DNA from: Gracilaria vermiculophylla
Taxonomy: Eukaryota > Rhodophyta > Florideophyceae > Gracilariales > Gracilariaceae
Direction of reading: 5' to 3'
Length of the DNA stretch: 64,000 bases
Assembly (NCBI GenBank): GCA_019155205.2
Contig: JAHNZQ020000004.1
Span: 2,208,343 to 2,272,342, forward strand
Numbering within the stretch: the stretch's first letter is position 1; every line of letters starts with the position of its first letter. Made by a program: the position numbers and the translations under genes. Shown in pieces: positions 52,521 through 63,766 of this stretch. The notes under the pieces are model-generated. The model saw nothing but the letters and a program-made list of their open reading frames with translations, was not told the DNA's origin and made no database searches.

Positions 52521-53860
52521 CTATGTGGAGAGACGTTTCAACGCCAGATTGGCGTGGTATCGCCTAAGAAATTTCTCCGGGATGTGTTCCGGATGTTCTT
52601 CCGTGTTGTCTTTTAAGGTGTAACCATACCAGTGGACGGGGCACAGTATCCCCCGAGGTGTTTGTCGCTGAGAGAGGATATGATACACCGCATAAAAGAC
52701 ACCTCCCGAAGGGGTCATGATGGCGTCTGGAGCTTCCATCAATTGTTCACCAACAGGTGTGCTGAGGTTTACAGTATTCAGCGGTGTCGTCACTCCTGAG
52801 GTTGCCGGATGAGCACGTTGCGCGCGTTGTCCCTGAGGTGAGGTGGCGGGCATTCCTGAGGGGCTGGGCTTCGGGACTTTCGGCACCCTATCACGTACGA
52901 CGACGTCCCTGAGCCCGTTTACCTCAATGGCGACAGTTTTTCTATAGGTGGTCAGGGCTTTGTAAGGCCCTGAGGTGGTCGGCGGTGACTTGTGCGTGTC
53001 GTCCAGCTGTTCGTCGGATGTTACCCAGGGCTTTCGAGGAAAACTTCGTCGCATTCCTTCAAGTGAGAACCTTCCGTCACCTTCCGGTCGAATTCCTGTT
53101 CATATCTCTTCTGCGAGGGGTTGAGTCTCGTTTTTTGCGAGGGAGAATGCGTTCTCATACCGCCTTAAGATGGAGCGTTTGGCTTGCGCCGTTGTTTATA
53201 CCTGTGGCCCATCCGCTGAGTGCGCCGTGGCGCGTGCCGCAATGACGGCACTTGGATGGATACGCGAGAGCACCAGATTGAAAGTAGCGTTCCCCATGGA
53301 GCAGTGCACCCGCAGGTTGTATGCATACGTGAGCGGTCCCAAATATGCATCCCATTCCTTCTGGTGGTCCCCAACATTTTGCTTCAGCCTCGAGACGATG
53401 GTCCTGCTGAACGTATTTCCTCGTTCGTTGGCCTGGGGGTGATAAACAGTTGTAAATAACTGTTTCATCTTCAGCATTTTGGAGACGGCACCAAAGAGCT
53501 CCGCCGTGAACTGGTGGCCATTGTCCGTGAGAAGGAACGACGGTATTCTATATGCGTAGACCAACTGCTCCAGAAAGGCGTCGGCAATCACTGCTGCAGT
53601 GGAGCTCCGGGGGGATATGGCACGCGTGATCTGCGAGAAACGATCAGTGATCACGAGGATAAATCCGTACCCTTGCTCCGTCTTGAGGAGAGGACCAACG
53701 ATGTCCATCGCCATGAACTTCAAAGGTCCTGAAAATGGGAACAGGGCGAACGGCGTCCATTTTCTACGGATATTTTCCTTAGCGGCGGCCTACGAGTGGA
53801 AATCTGCCACCATTTGAAAGGCTTCACTAGCCACGTTCGGCCATTAGAACTCCCCCCTCA
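52521..53860 (-). pseudogene. A2 integrase and chromodomain
   Basis: 53196-53723 encodes FMAMDIVGPLLKTEQG (first Asp), FLLTDNGHQFTAELF (second Asp kept), YHPQANERGNTFSR (third region altered) and WDAYLGPLTYAYNLRV. 52521-53054 holds the C-terminus TTSGPYKALTTYRKTVAIEV and the chromodomain-like tail (GGVFYAVYHILSQRQTPRG, CPVHWYGYTLKDNTEE, FLRRYHANL). This is the least broken chromodomain of the family. Frames between parts are shifted. Confidence 0.85.
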
Positions 53861-54074
53861 CGGTAAAATACATGCGTGATCCATCGGGGTGCCCGGCGAG
53901 GCGAGGATAGTGCGACAGATTCAGTGCCCTCGCCCGTAGTCTTGTGGGGACCACCTTTTACAGAGCTCTATCAAAGGGAGCGCGGCGTACAATTACGCAG
54001 TCCCGGTCGCCATCGAATGACGATGTTGGACTCCCCACTGGGGCGAGGCACTCTTTGCTGTGCGCATCTGTTCT

Positions 54075-55822
54075 CTACTCCCTCAATAATTCTGCTATCG
54101 TGATGGGGATAACTTCTTTCTCCTCCTCAACAAGAGCCATCACCCCAGGGAGTCCACTATACGTTTCTCTAGGTTCACAACATTCCAAACATTCTTCATC
54201 GGATCTTTCTTTCCCGTCGGCGTCTTGGATGACCAGACACGGGATGTTGCCCTCCAAAGGTGTTTTATCTTCTTCTTTCGTGGAGATTCGCGAGAGAACA
54301 TCCGATGCCTGGTGTTTAATGCAAGGAAGGTAGACGATGTCAACCCCAAACTCCAGGAGGCGTGGCCTGCACCTTTCTTAGCAGCTGGGAGCATCCTCAA
54401 AAGACAGTATCCACTTCAGTGGTGTGTGATCCGTCCTCAAGGTGAAACGCGCGCCTTCCAGCTATGTGCCAAAAAGCAAAACCGTGCACACTATGGCGAG
54501 ACATTCGCGCTCCGAAGTGGAATATTTTTGTTCAGTAGGTGTCTGGCTGCGACTCCAGTATCCGATGGGTTGAAGTCCACCTTAAGGTTGCTTATGTAAG
54601 AGAGCACATTCGACCTGATATATTCAGGCGTCTGTCTCCAACACCATTCGACCCTGCCGCTTCAGGAGTACTGGATCGCTGGTTCTATTAGTCTGCTCTT
54701 CAGAGTGTTGAAGGCTTCAAACCCCTCGTCCGTTAAGATAGCCATTTCCGTCGGTCTGTCCTACTCTAAGAGACGATTTAACGACGCCGCCAAACGGGAG
54801 AAATTCGGGACAACCCTCTCAAAGACGTTAGGGAGCCCCAGGAAGGAGCGGAGCTCCGTTTCGTTTGTGGGAGGGTGAGCTTTCTTGATGGCGTCCTGAG
54901 TTTTTGTGGAAACCTTGAGGCGGCCCGGGAGCACAGCGTGCCCCAGATAGTCCACCAGAAACTTGAAAAAGAAACATTGCTCCAGCTTCAAGGTGAGTCC
55001 AGCATCTTTTAAGACTTGGAGCACTTGCTTCACATGAATAAAGTGCTTCTTAACGCTGCAGGAGTATATGATGACGTCATTGATATACACCAGGGCGTAC
55101 TGTCACTTCACCTTCGACAGGATAATTTCCACCGCTGGTTGGAACGTAGCGGGTGCATTATTCAATCCAAATGGCATCCTTAGGAATCTGAAAATACCAC
55201 AGTGCGAGGTGAACGTTGTCTTATCCTTATTGGAGTCGTCCATCTAAATCTGTTAATAGCCGCTGTTGGCATCCAGCGTGGAGACAACGAACGCGTACCC
55301 TAAGGAGTCGATACATTCATCCATACGCGGTATTGGATACGAATCGCATGCTGTCACTTCGTCGAGACGTCTATAGTCAACAAAGAACCTCAAGGACCCA
55401 TCTTTCTGCTTCACGAAGACCACCGAAGGGGCCCACATGGAACTGAAATGCTCAATAATGCCTTTCTCCAGCACCCGATGGACCCCATCGCGTTCTAACT
55501 CGCGCGCATGCGATCCGGCCCTCCTCGGGAGTTGATGTACCGATTTCGCATTCAGTGTGAGCTGCATCCTGTGCTTGGCCAGGCTAACCTGACCCAGGCG
55601 ACCAGACCCCATGTCCCCAAAGGTGGATAGCCTCCCCACTGTCCTACGGCAATACCCTTGTAAATATTCGCTAATATGGAGCTTCGTCTGCCAGCTGGCA
55701 GGATTCTCTTTCTCTGGAGCCGTTGTAGTCGCTTCAGCCTCCATGGTGGCAATTCCATCGCGGTCCACAAGGTCTCTCGATCGAGGAATATGAGCCAGCC
55801 CTGCAGAGGCGGATAGTGCCAA
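54075..55822 (-). pseudogene. A2 reverse transcriptase and RNase H region
   Basis: 55253-55822 includes the pre-RT linker and RT entry (RFFVDYRRLDEVTACDSYPI, VVSTLDANSGY). 54761-55090 has the catalytic box as MYINDVIIYS, so YIDD has become YIND, and FLGLPNVFERVVPNFSRLAA. RNase H is scattered through 54400-54700. 54075-54257 matches the RNase H-IN linker of A1 (ECLECCEP, GLPGVMALVEEEKEV). Many stops. Confidence 0.82.
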
Positions 55823-55861
55823 TCCGACGACAGATTCTTTCTGGAGCCGTAAGGGCGACTC

Positions 55862-56545
55862 CTACTGGTTGGCGAGCACAATCCTGAAGGGAATGTTCGA
55901 TGCTATTTCCATAACACCGTTCGTCATCATGGAGTGCTGCTTCGTCGTCAGGTGTGGACTCTCCTGTAGGAATGAAAGGCCATATGCAGAGGTCTTCACC
56001 CGAACTTCGGCGTATCTCCTCGCGGTTATTTCGATGCTTTTCACCACCCCGAGCTTATTCAACTGCGTCTCCTTTGGAAGGGTACCCACTTAACGCGCGT
56101 TCGCGTCCGCTCCTGGAGATGTGGACACAATACCTACAGGGGCGGCGTCGTTAAACGTCACCTTCCGAATGCGTGGGCAGATTGCACGTCCATACCGATC
56201 TACAAAGGAAGTGCCCAATATGCACTGTGCGGCCAAGTTGGTCGCCATGAGAGACCACACTTTCACTCATAAGAAGCCCAACCGGAGATAGAGGGGTATC
56301 GCTCCGAGGATGTTCAATGCTCGATGCGACGCATCGCGCACCGTAGGGAGCTTGCCAGTCCTGAAGGAGCCGAGAGCAGACCGCAGGAGCACGTCGGCGT
56401 GCACCAGATTGGGGCCAGCTCCGGTATCGAGGATAGTGCGCAACGTGATGAAAGTGAGCGGAAAACATCCTATAGAGGCGAACACTTTGTAATTCTCACG
56501 GCGGAGCGTGCAAATAGAATCCTCAAAGGAGTCGAATGGGTCCAA
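55862..56545 (-). pseudogene. A2 protease region
   Basis: 56267-56545 encodes TILDTGAGPNLVHADVLLRS with canonical DTGA; 55862-56089 has the linker (SAYGLSFLQESPHLTTKQHS, NIPFRIVLANQ). Homologous to 45163-46092 in A1. Frames are broken between the two. Confidence 0.82.
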
Positions 56546-56603
56546 CAGAATTGGGGGTCCTGCCGATTCTGCGTTGATGGAGCAGATGGCGTCTACCCCT
56601 TTC

Positions 56604-58894
56604 CTAAAGGCGACCTCCGTGGAGCTGAGGCTCGATGTTAAAGAGCAATACGGAGTCTTTACGCGTGGCTCTGAGGGTTTTCCTGGTTAGAGAGGGGCTG
56701 AATTTCAGTCGGGGAGGGATGCTTCGGCTGTGCATCGATATGCGATGTGCTCCCCTGAGGTGCAACCGGTTTGGATACCGGCACCTACGTTGTTGGTCCA
56801 AATGACAGTGGGACAGGCTGCACTCCCAGTAGAGCGCGGTAACCGTAGTTTTCTTGAGGGGAGCGGATGTCGCGATACGCGGTTCGATAAGTTCCGCTCT
56901 CCGTTGGTGTGTCCTTCAGGTTCGGGAAATTCTATTCCCGTTCGAGCAAGATGGCGGCCCTCGTTGCCGAGATGAGAGTCGTACATTGTACTGCCTCTCG
57001 AAAAAAGCAAATCCTACAAGGCGGTGGGTAGCCTCGAGGGTTCGCAAATCGGACACTGCTGTAAGATCCTGCCGAGGCGTACGAAGTGGGAGACTAGGGT
57101 GTCCTCGTGCTAGACGTTGCTCCCTGAGATGAGACGTGTGTGAAGGCAAGGGCCTCTTGCTCCCCCACGAGCGTGAGCTCGTCGACCTCCTCCGAGGAGC
57201 TGGGGACCAACATCAGGGCGTATGCCAGACGTGTCCTTGAGAGCGTCGGTTTGTCCAAAAGTGGAGCATGATTGAGACAAGCGGCACGGTGGGTATCCCT
57301 ACAGGATTCCGGCCAAACGTGCTGGCTCCGTATAGGTCGTTCTTGAGTGCTTGGTCAGGTGATGACGCACCCTGGCGCGGATCGAGGGAAGTAGTTCCTC
57401 GACAAGTAACGACTTCAACCTCCATCCGGAGTACTTATTCTCAAACCGTAGGGCCATATTCCACAGCTTCTGTGAGAAATCCGTCTCGATCATTCCCATG
57501 TTCTACCTATGGGAAGGGATCTCAGCGTCAGCATCGGCTATCACATTATCCATGGCGTACCTTTTGAGGAGGAAAATCACTACCTCCAAGTACGTCGTCA
57601 AGATCTCCGTTCCAGGGTCATCCACAATGGTGTTTTTCCCGTGAGGCGCGACTGCACCAGAGAGTGCGCTTGAGCTGTAAGGTAGAACTGAAAGCACCAT
57701 ACCGCGGCACCTTCATGGACACCATTGGTGTAACATGCTGAACGGAAGCGAGGGATAAAATTCAACACGGAAACGGGGTATTCACCTAAGAAGGAGTGCT
57801 TCTTCATCTGGATATTACATCCGGCACCGGATCTTTGTGAATCGTTGCGAGACCGACGCTTCGTGAAGCGTAAAGCAACCATACAAACTGTATGGGCCAC
57901 AATACACCACCACTTTGGCGAAGAGGTCGTTAAGCGAGACGAACTTCCTGACCCTTCTCCTGTTCTCTTTGGGAGGTACACTGTCTTCCGAGCTAGAGCT
58001 GTTTACGGATTCGGAGTCTGAGCTTCTTTTCGAATCGGTGTCTCGCTTTCTTCATTTCTCCCTCCATTTTTTTGGTGTCTTTCTTTTAGGTGGTCTGGAT
58101 TACTGACGATACCTCCGTTATCGCGATCCACCAGAGAAGTATCCTTTCCTTCACTCCTTAGGTGAATTCCTTCACGACCGGTATTATGTCCTCCTCCGTG
58201 GGGCGACAGGTCTACACGGTGCATAGAAATTTTCTTAAAGTGTTCCCGTGGCTGTATCCTATCCTCCTCTACCCGGGGTCACCCTAGAAGTTGATATATG
58301 GAACCTCTCCTGTATGAAATAATGACTTTGAAGAGCCTCAATGGGGAGTGGCTGCTCGATTTGGGAACAAATCTTCGCGCGAATAACATCTGAGATTACA
58401 TCTACGAAGGGGCCCGAACCACGCAGGGCATCCACAGCACGGTGAGCTGTCTCTGTTTTGATTTCCTCCACAAGAGCGTGGCGGCACGCTTCGTAATGTG
58501 CCTCAACAGGAGCACATGTTCTTTCGACCAGCTCTTGTGCGAGCGCGTGCGTAAGCCGCGGGGCCAGTGACTCCATGTGGGAGATAGACTCCGGGAATTT
58601 CCAACCCTGGAGCTCTTGCAATGGCGGTTGCGATGCCTTGTGCGGTTCCGCATCGTCCTTGTTGGCGTTCTCCAGAAGTGTTGCGGGGAATTCCGTTTGC
58701 CTGCGATCGTTCATTCTCCTAGGGCGATTCCTGAAACGCTCTACAGAGGAGCCAGGATTCTTAAGGAGACTTTCAGGATCCTCTAGTCTGACGGCCATCT
58801 CCTGGGGAGCGCTGCGCGTGCTGTGCCCACCAACAGAGTTGGATGTTTGAGGGTCTTTTAGTGTGGTTTCCATAGGGGATTCTGAGCTGTTCAT
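56604..58894 (-). pseudogene. A2 gag, fragmented
   Basis: 58259-58894 is a 211-codon N-terminal frame (DPESLLKNPGSSVERFRNRP, MESLAPRLTHALAQELVERT, VEAHYEACRHALVEEIKTET), more complete than in A1. 57598-57981 has the core start (MKKHSFLGEYPVSVLNFIPR, AVWCFQFYLTAQAHSLVQ) and 57299-57499 continues it (MGMIETDFSQKLWNMALRFE). C-terminal remnants lie at 56604-57149. Several frames are needed. Confidence 0.75.
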
Positions 58895-59048
58895 ATAAAA
58901 GTAGGTCGCTGGTAATTGCCTTCCAAGTCCGAATCCTTGTAAGGAAGAATTCTACTGTTGGTTTCAGGTCGTTAGAAACTAGAAACACTGGTCTGTCGTG
59001 AATCTTACGATTCCTTTCGGAAACGGATCTGCTTAGTCTGAAAATTAG

Positions 59049-59515
59049 TTTTGATAGCGTCGGTTCTCTATTGGAGGCAGTAATGCGTAACATCCAATAG
59101 AAATATTTGATTACTCCAAAGGTGCGAGTTCCTTAAGGTGGTCTCCGGTAATCGCTGTCACGAGCTTGAGGATTTCTGAAAGGGGATCCTCAAACACCAA
59201 GCGTAGAGGGAGTTACACTGCGCGGAAAATGCTCCTACAGGACCTGCTACGTGACGACCTGGGAATCGGCGACTTATAAACCTAAGGATGTTTGACGAGA
59301 GTCTCCAACCAGAAACATAGATGTAGAGGCACGGATGCTTGGTTTAAGTCCCCAGAGTTGGAGCTACCGGCAGGTCAAGTACCACGCCAAGAGCCCACCT
59401 CGGCTGATCTCACTACTGTAGTAATTAACTACACCAATTACCTAAAAAATCCAAATTCTGCCGTTCCTTAAGGGAACTGTAATTCCCGTGAGTCGAGCTA
59501 TCGTAGCGCGCTACA
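59049..59515 (-). repeat. Right (5') LTR of A2, decayed
   Basis: Aligns loosely with the A1 LTR from TTTTGATAGCGTCGG onward: ACTCCAAAGGTGCGAG, TTAAGGTGGTCTCCGG, CAAACACCAAGCG, GCTCCTACAGG. The last 90 bp cannot be aligned and the edge is uncertain. Confidence 0.65.
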
Positions 59516-59710
59516 CTAATTACGTGACAAATGACCGATGGACATTTATCATATGTGACTCAAGTGCTACCCACGAAGCGGACTACAGTAGGTGAATCAC
59601 TATGGAGCCTACTCCGCGGTTCTGTCCTGAAGCACAGCGCACGACTTCTGGCGGCCGCCGCAGCCAGCGAGGCTCTTGCAGCAGCCCGCATGGCGGCAGC
59701 CCGCCGCTAG

Positions 59711-62553
59711 TATCTATCTGACCAGCAACCTCATATGAGGTCAATTTTAATTACTATGTAATTAGGTGAAAACATTAAAACTTTTCCCTTTTTTTTGTTC
59801 TGATATCCCTATCATGTTGTCGACGCCGGCAGCGCTCAACTGTGTCTACAACAACAAATGGTGAATTGTGACTGTTACATCAATCAGAGCCGTCAACAAC
59901 ATTCGTAAACTATAGCATCGTCCACAGATCATCGCAGAACTGCTGGAACAACTGTCAACAGCCGCGCTCGTCTGGTTACTAGTGACGCGGAATGTAAACG
60001 CTACTATGGATCTTTGTGGAAGCCCACAACGGTCAGAGGAATATTTCAAAATGTTGATGTTCGCAGGATCAACAATCGAAAGCTGATATTCTTGACGGTA
60101 AACTTTAGTTTACCCAATCGTGAGAAAGAAGTTACTCTACCTTTATCAAGTGTCAAACTCGTTACTGGTGTTGAAGAGACCCCGAACTCTACAGAAGAAC
60201 AAAAGCAGTGGATTGACGCGAGTATCATTGAACCTGCTGAAGAAGAAGCGATTAATACACCACCTAATATGCAAATTTTGCAAGAGCAGCCAGATGATCA
60301 AAATCTGTATACAACCTGCCAATCAACTATTGCTCATGGTTGAAAATGAGAAACCTGTACGAAGCTGAGTCTTCTGAATGGTTGTATGCAAATGCATCAG
60401 TGAAAAGTTATTGGTCCAGCAGGAGATTTTATCTCACCGCGTCACGTTCCTTCAGGAATGAGTGCATTGGATTTCTTTGTCTGGATGTTTGCCATGCCTC
60501 ATTTTCAATTTGTCGTGAGAAGAACAAATACCCGACTGGAAAGCAAAGGCGCTCGGAGGACGTCAGGAGGGGAGGTGCTTAAAATTTTCGGCGTTCTCAT
60601 TTTCATGACTCGTATTGAGTTTTCGAACAGTCGTGATCTTTGGAGTATTCAGCCTTTTTCTAAGTTCCTTCCACAATCTAAAATTGGGCTTGGTATGTCA
60701 CGCAACAGATTTGAATCGCTTAGAAGTTGCATATGCTTTAGTGGAAATGGTGTGACTGAAGAGCAAGGAATCGTGAGATGGTCGTTTATAGCCGATTTTG
60801 TGAAAGCGATCAATAATCATCGCCGTACTTTTGTCACGCCATCAAACGCTTTATGTGTTGACGAAGGAATGTCACGAGGTACGGATTAGGAGGTCAGTGG
60901 ATTGATGTGGGGCTTCCTCATTATACCGCGTTGGATAGAAAGCCCGAAAATGGACTTGAAATGAAAGCTTTTTGTTGTGGACGAAGTGGTATAATGCTGA
61001 ATATCGAACTCAATATGGGTGCTAATAATGTGGAACAGGATTTTGATTGCGATAATGCTCATGGAAGGGCTATTCTACTGCGTTTAGTACAACCGTGGTT
61101 TGGATCAGATCGTTTGGTATGCGCTGATTCTTTTTTTGCATCCGTCAACACCGCTAAAGCACTCATGGAAAAAGGGTTGAGATTTACTGGAGTAATCAAG
61201 AATGTATCCCGAGAGTTTCCTATGAAGCACTTATCTAAAATCCTTTTAAGGAACAGAGGCGACTTTATATCTATTATTTCAAATGGAAGCGTCCCTAACA
61301 GTGACATGATGGCCGTAATGTGGATGGATCGAGATAGAAAATACTTTATTTCAACCTCGGGCACAGTTAATCCTGGTACTCCTATTGTTAGAGAGATATG
61401 GAGGCGGGAGGGAACTATTTCTAAGAAAACGGAATTTGAGGTTGCAAGTCCTGAGATTTGTGATGAATAGTACAAAACATGTTCAATGATCGATCGCCAT
61501 AACAGATGCCGACAGGATGATTTAAATCTGGAAAAGAAAATAGAGGTGAAAGAATGGTCATTTCGAGTCAATTGCTTTCTTTTAGCGATTTGCATTGTGG
61601 ATGCATGGAAACTGTGTAAAGCTGCAAATGGAAGCAGGAGCGTTAAAATTCTACACCACTTTTATTGTGAGCTGGCAGATGAATTAATAGACAACACTTG
61701 TGACACAACTGGTTTAATGAAAAGAAATGAACTGGAAAATGAAAATGATATTGAACAGCCAATGTTTGATGGCACGTGCTTGCATTTAATGCAAACCAAC
61801 AGGCGAAAAAAAAAAAACATAGAATGATTACAAAAGCTTTATACCAAGGACGATGCAATTATTGCGGAGGTAATACAAAATCGAAGTTTTTATGTTCAGG
61901 GTGCTATTCAAGGAAAGAAAAAGAAGTGTTTTTGTTTCACGCTGGTACGAACAGAGATTGTTTTATGACACACATTGAGGAATGTCACGGTATAGAGAGG
62001 CATATTATCTAACAGAAATGTCAACAACGTTGACAACATTCGTTTTTTTAAGTAAAATTCAACATTTCAATGCAAGTATTGAGCAAAAGTTTTTTTACCT
62101 TAAGCCCTCTACTAATTCAATCCGCGTTATTTAGACTTGCTAGATAATTTAAACTCTATTACGAAACTGCCTCTTTAACAGATGTCACCTTATTCTGTCT
62201 GCTGTTCAAGTGGGTGTTGAAAACGTTCTGAGAGTTTAAATATTTTTAAAATTAGTCGAGCTCCCGAAGGAGTTTTTGAGTTTTTAAAAACTCAGCGAGG
62301 TTCGAACTCAGGATAAGTTGCTCGCATGTATTCTGATGACCACTGAGCTGCTGTGATAGCTCAGATCGTGTTCTACAACTATTTATTGTTCACAGGCAAT
62401 CCTGGATAACAGGTTTTTAAATTTAAAATTTCCAAAATATTGGTCTACGGGTCAAATTTCAATTTTTTATTATTCATTTTGCCTGTTGGTGCGCTGACCT
62501 CATATGAGGTCGATTTGACCTCATATGAGGTCAGCGCACCGGTCGGATAGACA
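59711..62553 (+). mobile_element. piggyBac-like transposon, copy 2 (2843 bp)
   Basis: Ends TATCTATCTGACC and GGTCGGATAGACA with CTAG on both sides (59707-59710, 62554-62557). Two perfect GACCTCATATGAGGTC palindromes lie at the right end and one at the left. It is roughly nine-tenths identical to copy 1 by eye. Left of it, 59516-59706 holds no recognisable feature. Confidence 0.85.
59930..62010 (+). pseudogene. piggyBac-like transposase, copy 2, broken
   Basis: Same protein as copy 1 with different damage. It has stops at 60341 and shortly after, where copy 1 is open. It is open through the region where copy 1 is shifted (ALDFFVWMFAMPHF into VVRRTNTRLESKGARRTSGG). It has a two-base loss near 60879 after CVDEGMSR and a shift in the poly-A run near 61806. 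60907-61470 keeps the second catalytic Asp (VCADSFFASVNTAKALMEKG). TAG at 61468 is shared with copy 1. The Cys-rich finger is CNYCGGNTKSKFLCSGC. Confidence 0.87.
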
Positions 62554-62557
62554 CTAG

Positions 62558-63766
62558 AGTAGTAGTAGTAGAAGTAGTCCGTCTGGTCTCTCGCCCCGAT
62601 AAAATTATCCTCTGGCGATCAACCCTATGGCTCTTCGGTCAATCTCAGTCTCTCTGATTTCTTCATCCAAAGGCTCGTCACAGTGATCACTGCCTTTTTC
62701 CTACGGCGAATAGAGTGGCAGTCAGCTTCAGCGTCCCAGTACGGCCCTTTGGTCAGAACGAACGTGCATTCAACCGCGAAGCCCAGTACTGCACATCGGT
62801 CGCATCCAGCGTGGTATCGAGGTCGAAGTACGTCCCCCGGCCGGAACCGTCGTCTAGCACGTCTATCAGGTCTAACGAAGGTCCACCATGGGAGTCGGTG
62901 CCACTCCCTCGTCGTGCAGAAGATCGAGCACCTCGACCGAAAGGACCTACGACCAACCGGATGCCCGCGTCAAGGGACCACCGCTCGAGCCTGAGTCGAC
63001 CCGCGTCTTCCTCCTTTGCTACGCAGCGTACGTCCGTGAGATCAAGGCTTTCGCCGCATAGCTGGAAGGCAAGAACTCCTTCACTGAGGAGCCCGGCCAC
63101 CCTGTTGGTCTCGTCTTCTACGTTGACGTCGACCAGCTCAAGTCCGCAGTGGACCGTGGTCTGATCCCGAACTGTACGTCGATTGAGCCTCTCCCGGACA
63201 AGTTCCTACGCTCGTTCTCGGACTCCAAAGCCCAGGAGTCGCAGACCACCGTCACAGAGAGCGACCTGGCCAAGTTGGTCAAGTCTGTCCTGCACATGCA
63301 CATGACTGTTAAGTCCACCAAGATCAGGATGAATATCCTGTTCATAGAGGACAAGTCTCTCTCCCGGACCAAAGGCCCCAGGTGGGTTATCCAAAAAGCT
63401 CCGAAGGCTGCTATCCGTAACGTCCTCTCAGCCATCCGTCCCACGCAACTGTAGACGCGTCTAGACCAGGACCTCCGCTTCTCGCACATAGACCTCAAGG
63501 ATTACCTCTTGGAATTAATGAGGCACGCCATCGCTGTATCAGAGGCCTTCGAGAAAGTCGACAACGGCCTTGCATAAACCCGCAAGTCCGACTGCGAGGG
63601 AGAGAAGACCAAAAAGGACACCGTCGGCAGCAGCCGCGTGGGGGCGTCGTCCAGCAAGGCCGGCACCAAGAAGAACCACAAAATCAGCCAAAGCGAGAAG
63701 AGACCTCTACCGTATCCGCGTCCGCTGCCGAAGCGCAAGGGCAAAAACAAGGCTCAATGGGTCTCC
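62558..63766 (+). pseudogene. Gag-like remnant, unassigned family
   Basis: After an AGT-rich microsatellite (62558-62572) several plus-strand frames give one decayed protein. The clearest part, 63149-63454, has DKFLRSFSDSKAQESQ, LAKLVKSVLHMHM and AAIRNVLSAIRP. After TAG it continues in frame with FSHIDLKDYLLELMRHAIAV, SEAFEKVD and a Lys/Ser-rich tail. The alpha-helical middle with a basic tail suggests a retroelement gag; no knuckle or catalytic motif is visible. The identity is inferred from style only. Confidence 0.45.

Larger units (their letters stand above)
50363..59515 (-). mobile_element. Ty3/gypsy family A copy A2, degraded
   Basis: Same order as A1: left LTR, antisense gene on +, chromodomain, IN, RT, PR and gag on -, then a strongly decayed right LTR. 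The left LTR is well kept (553 bp) while the right one is barely alignable after 59049. That is unusual for LTRs of one insertion and suggests gene conversion, recombination or separate origins. All coding blocks have stops or frameshifts. Confidence 0.82.
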
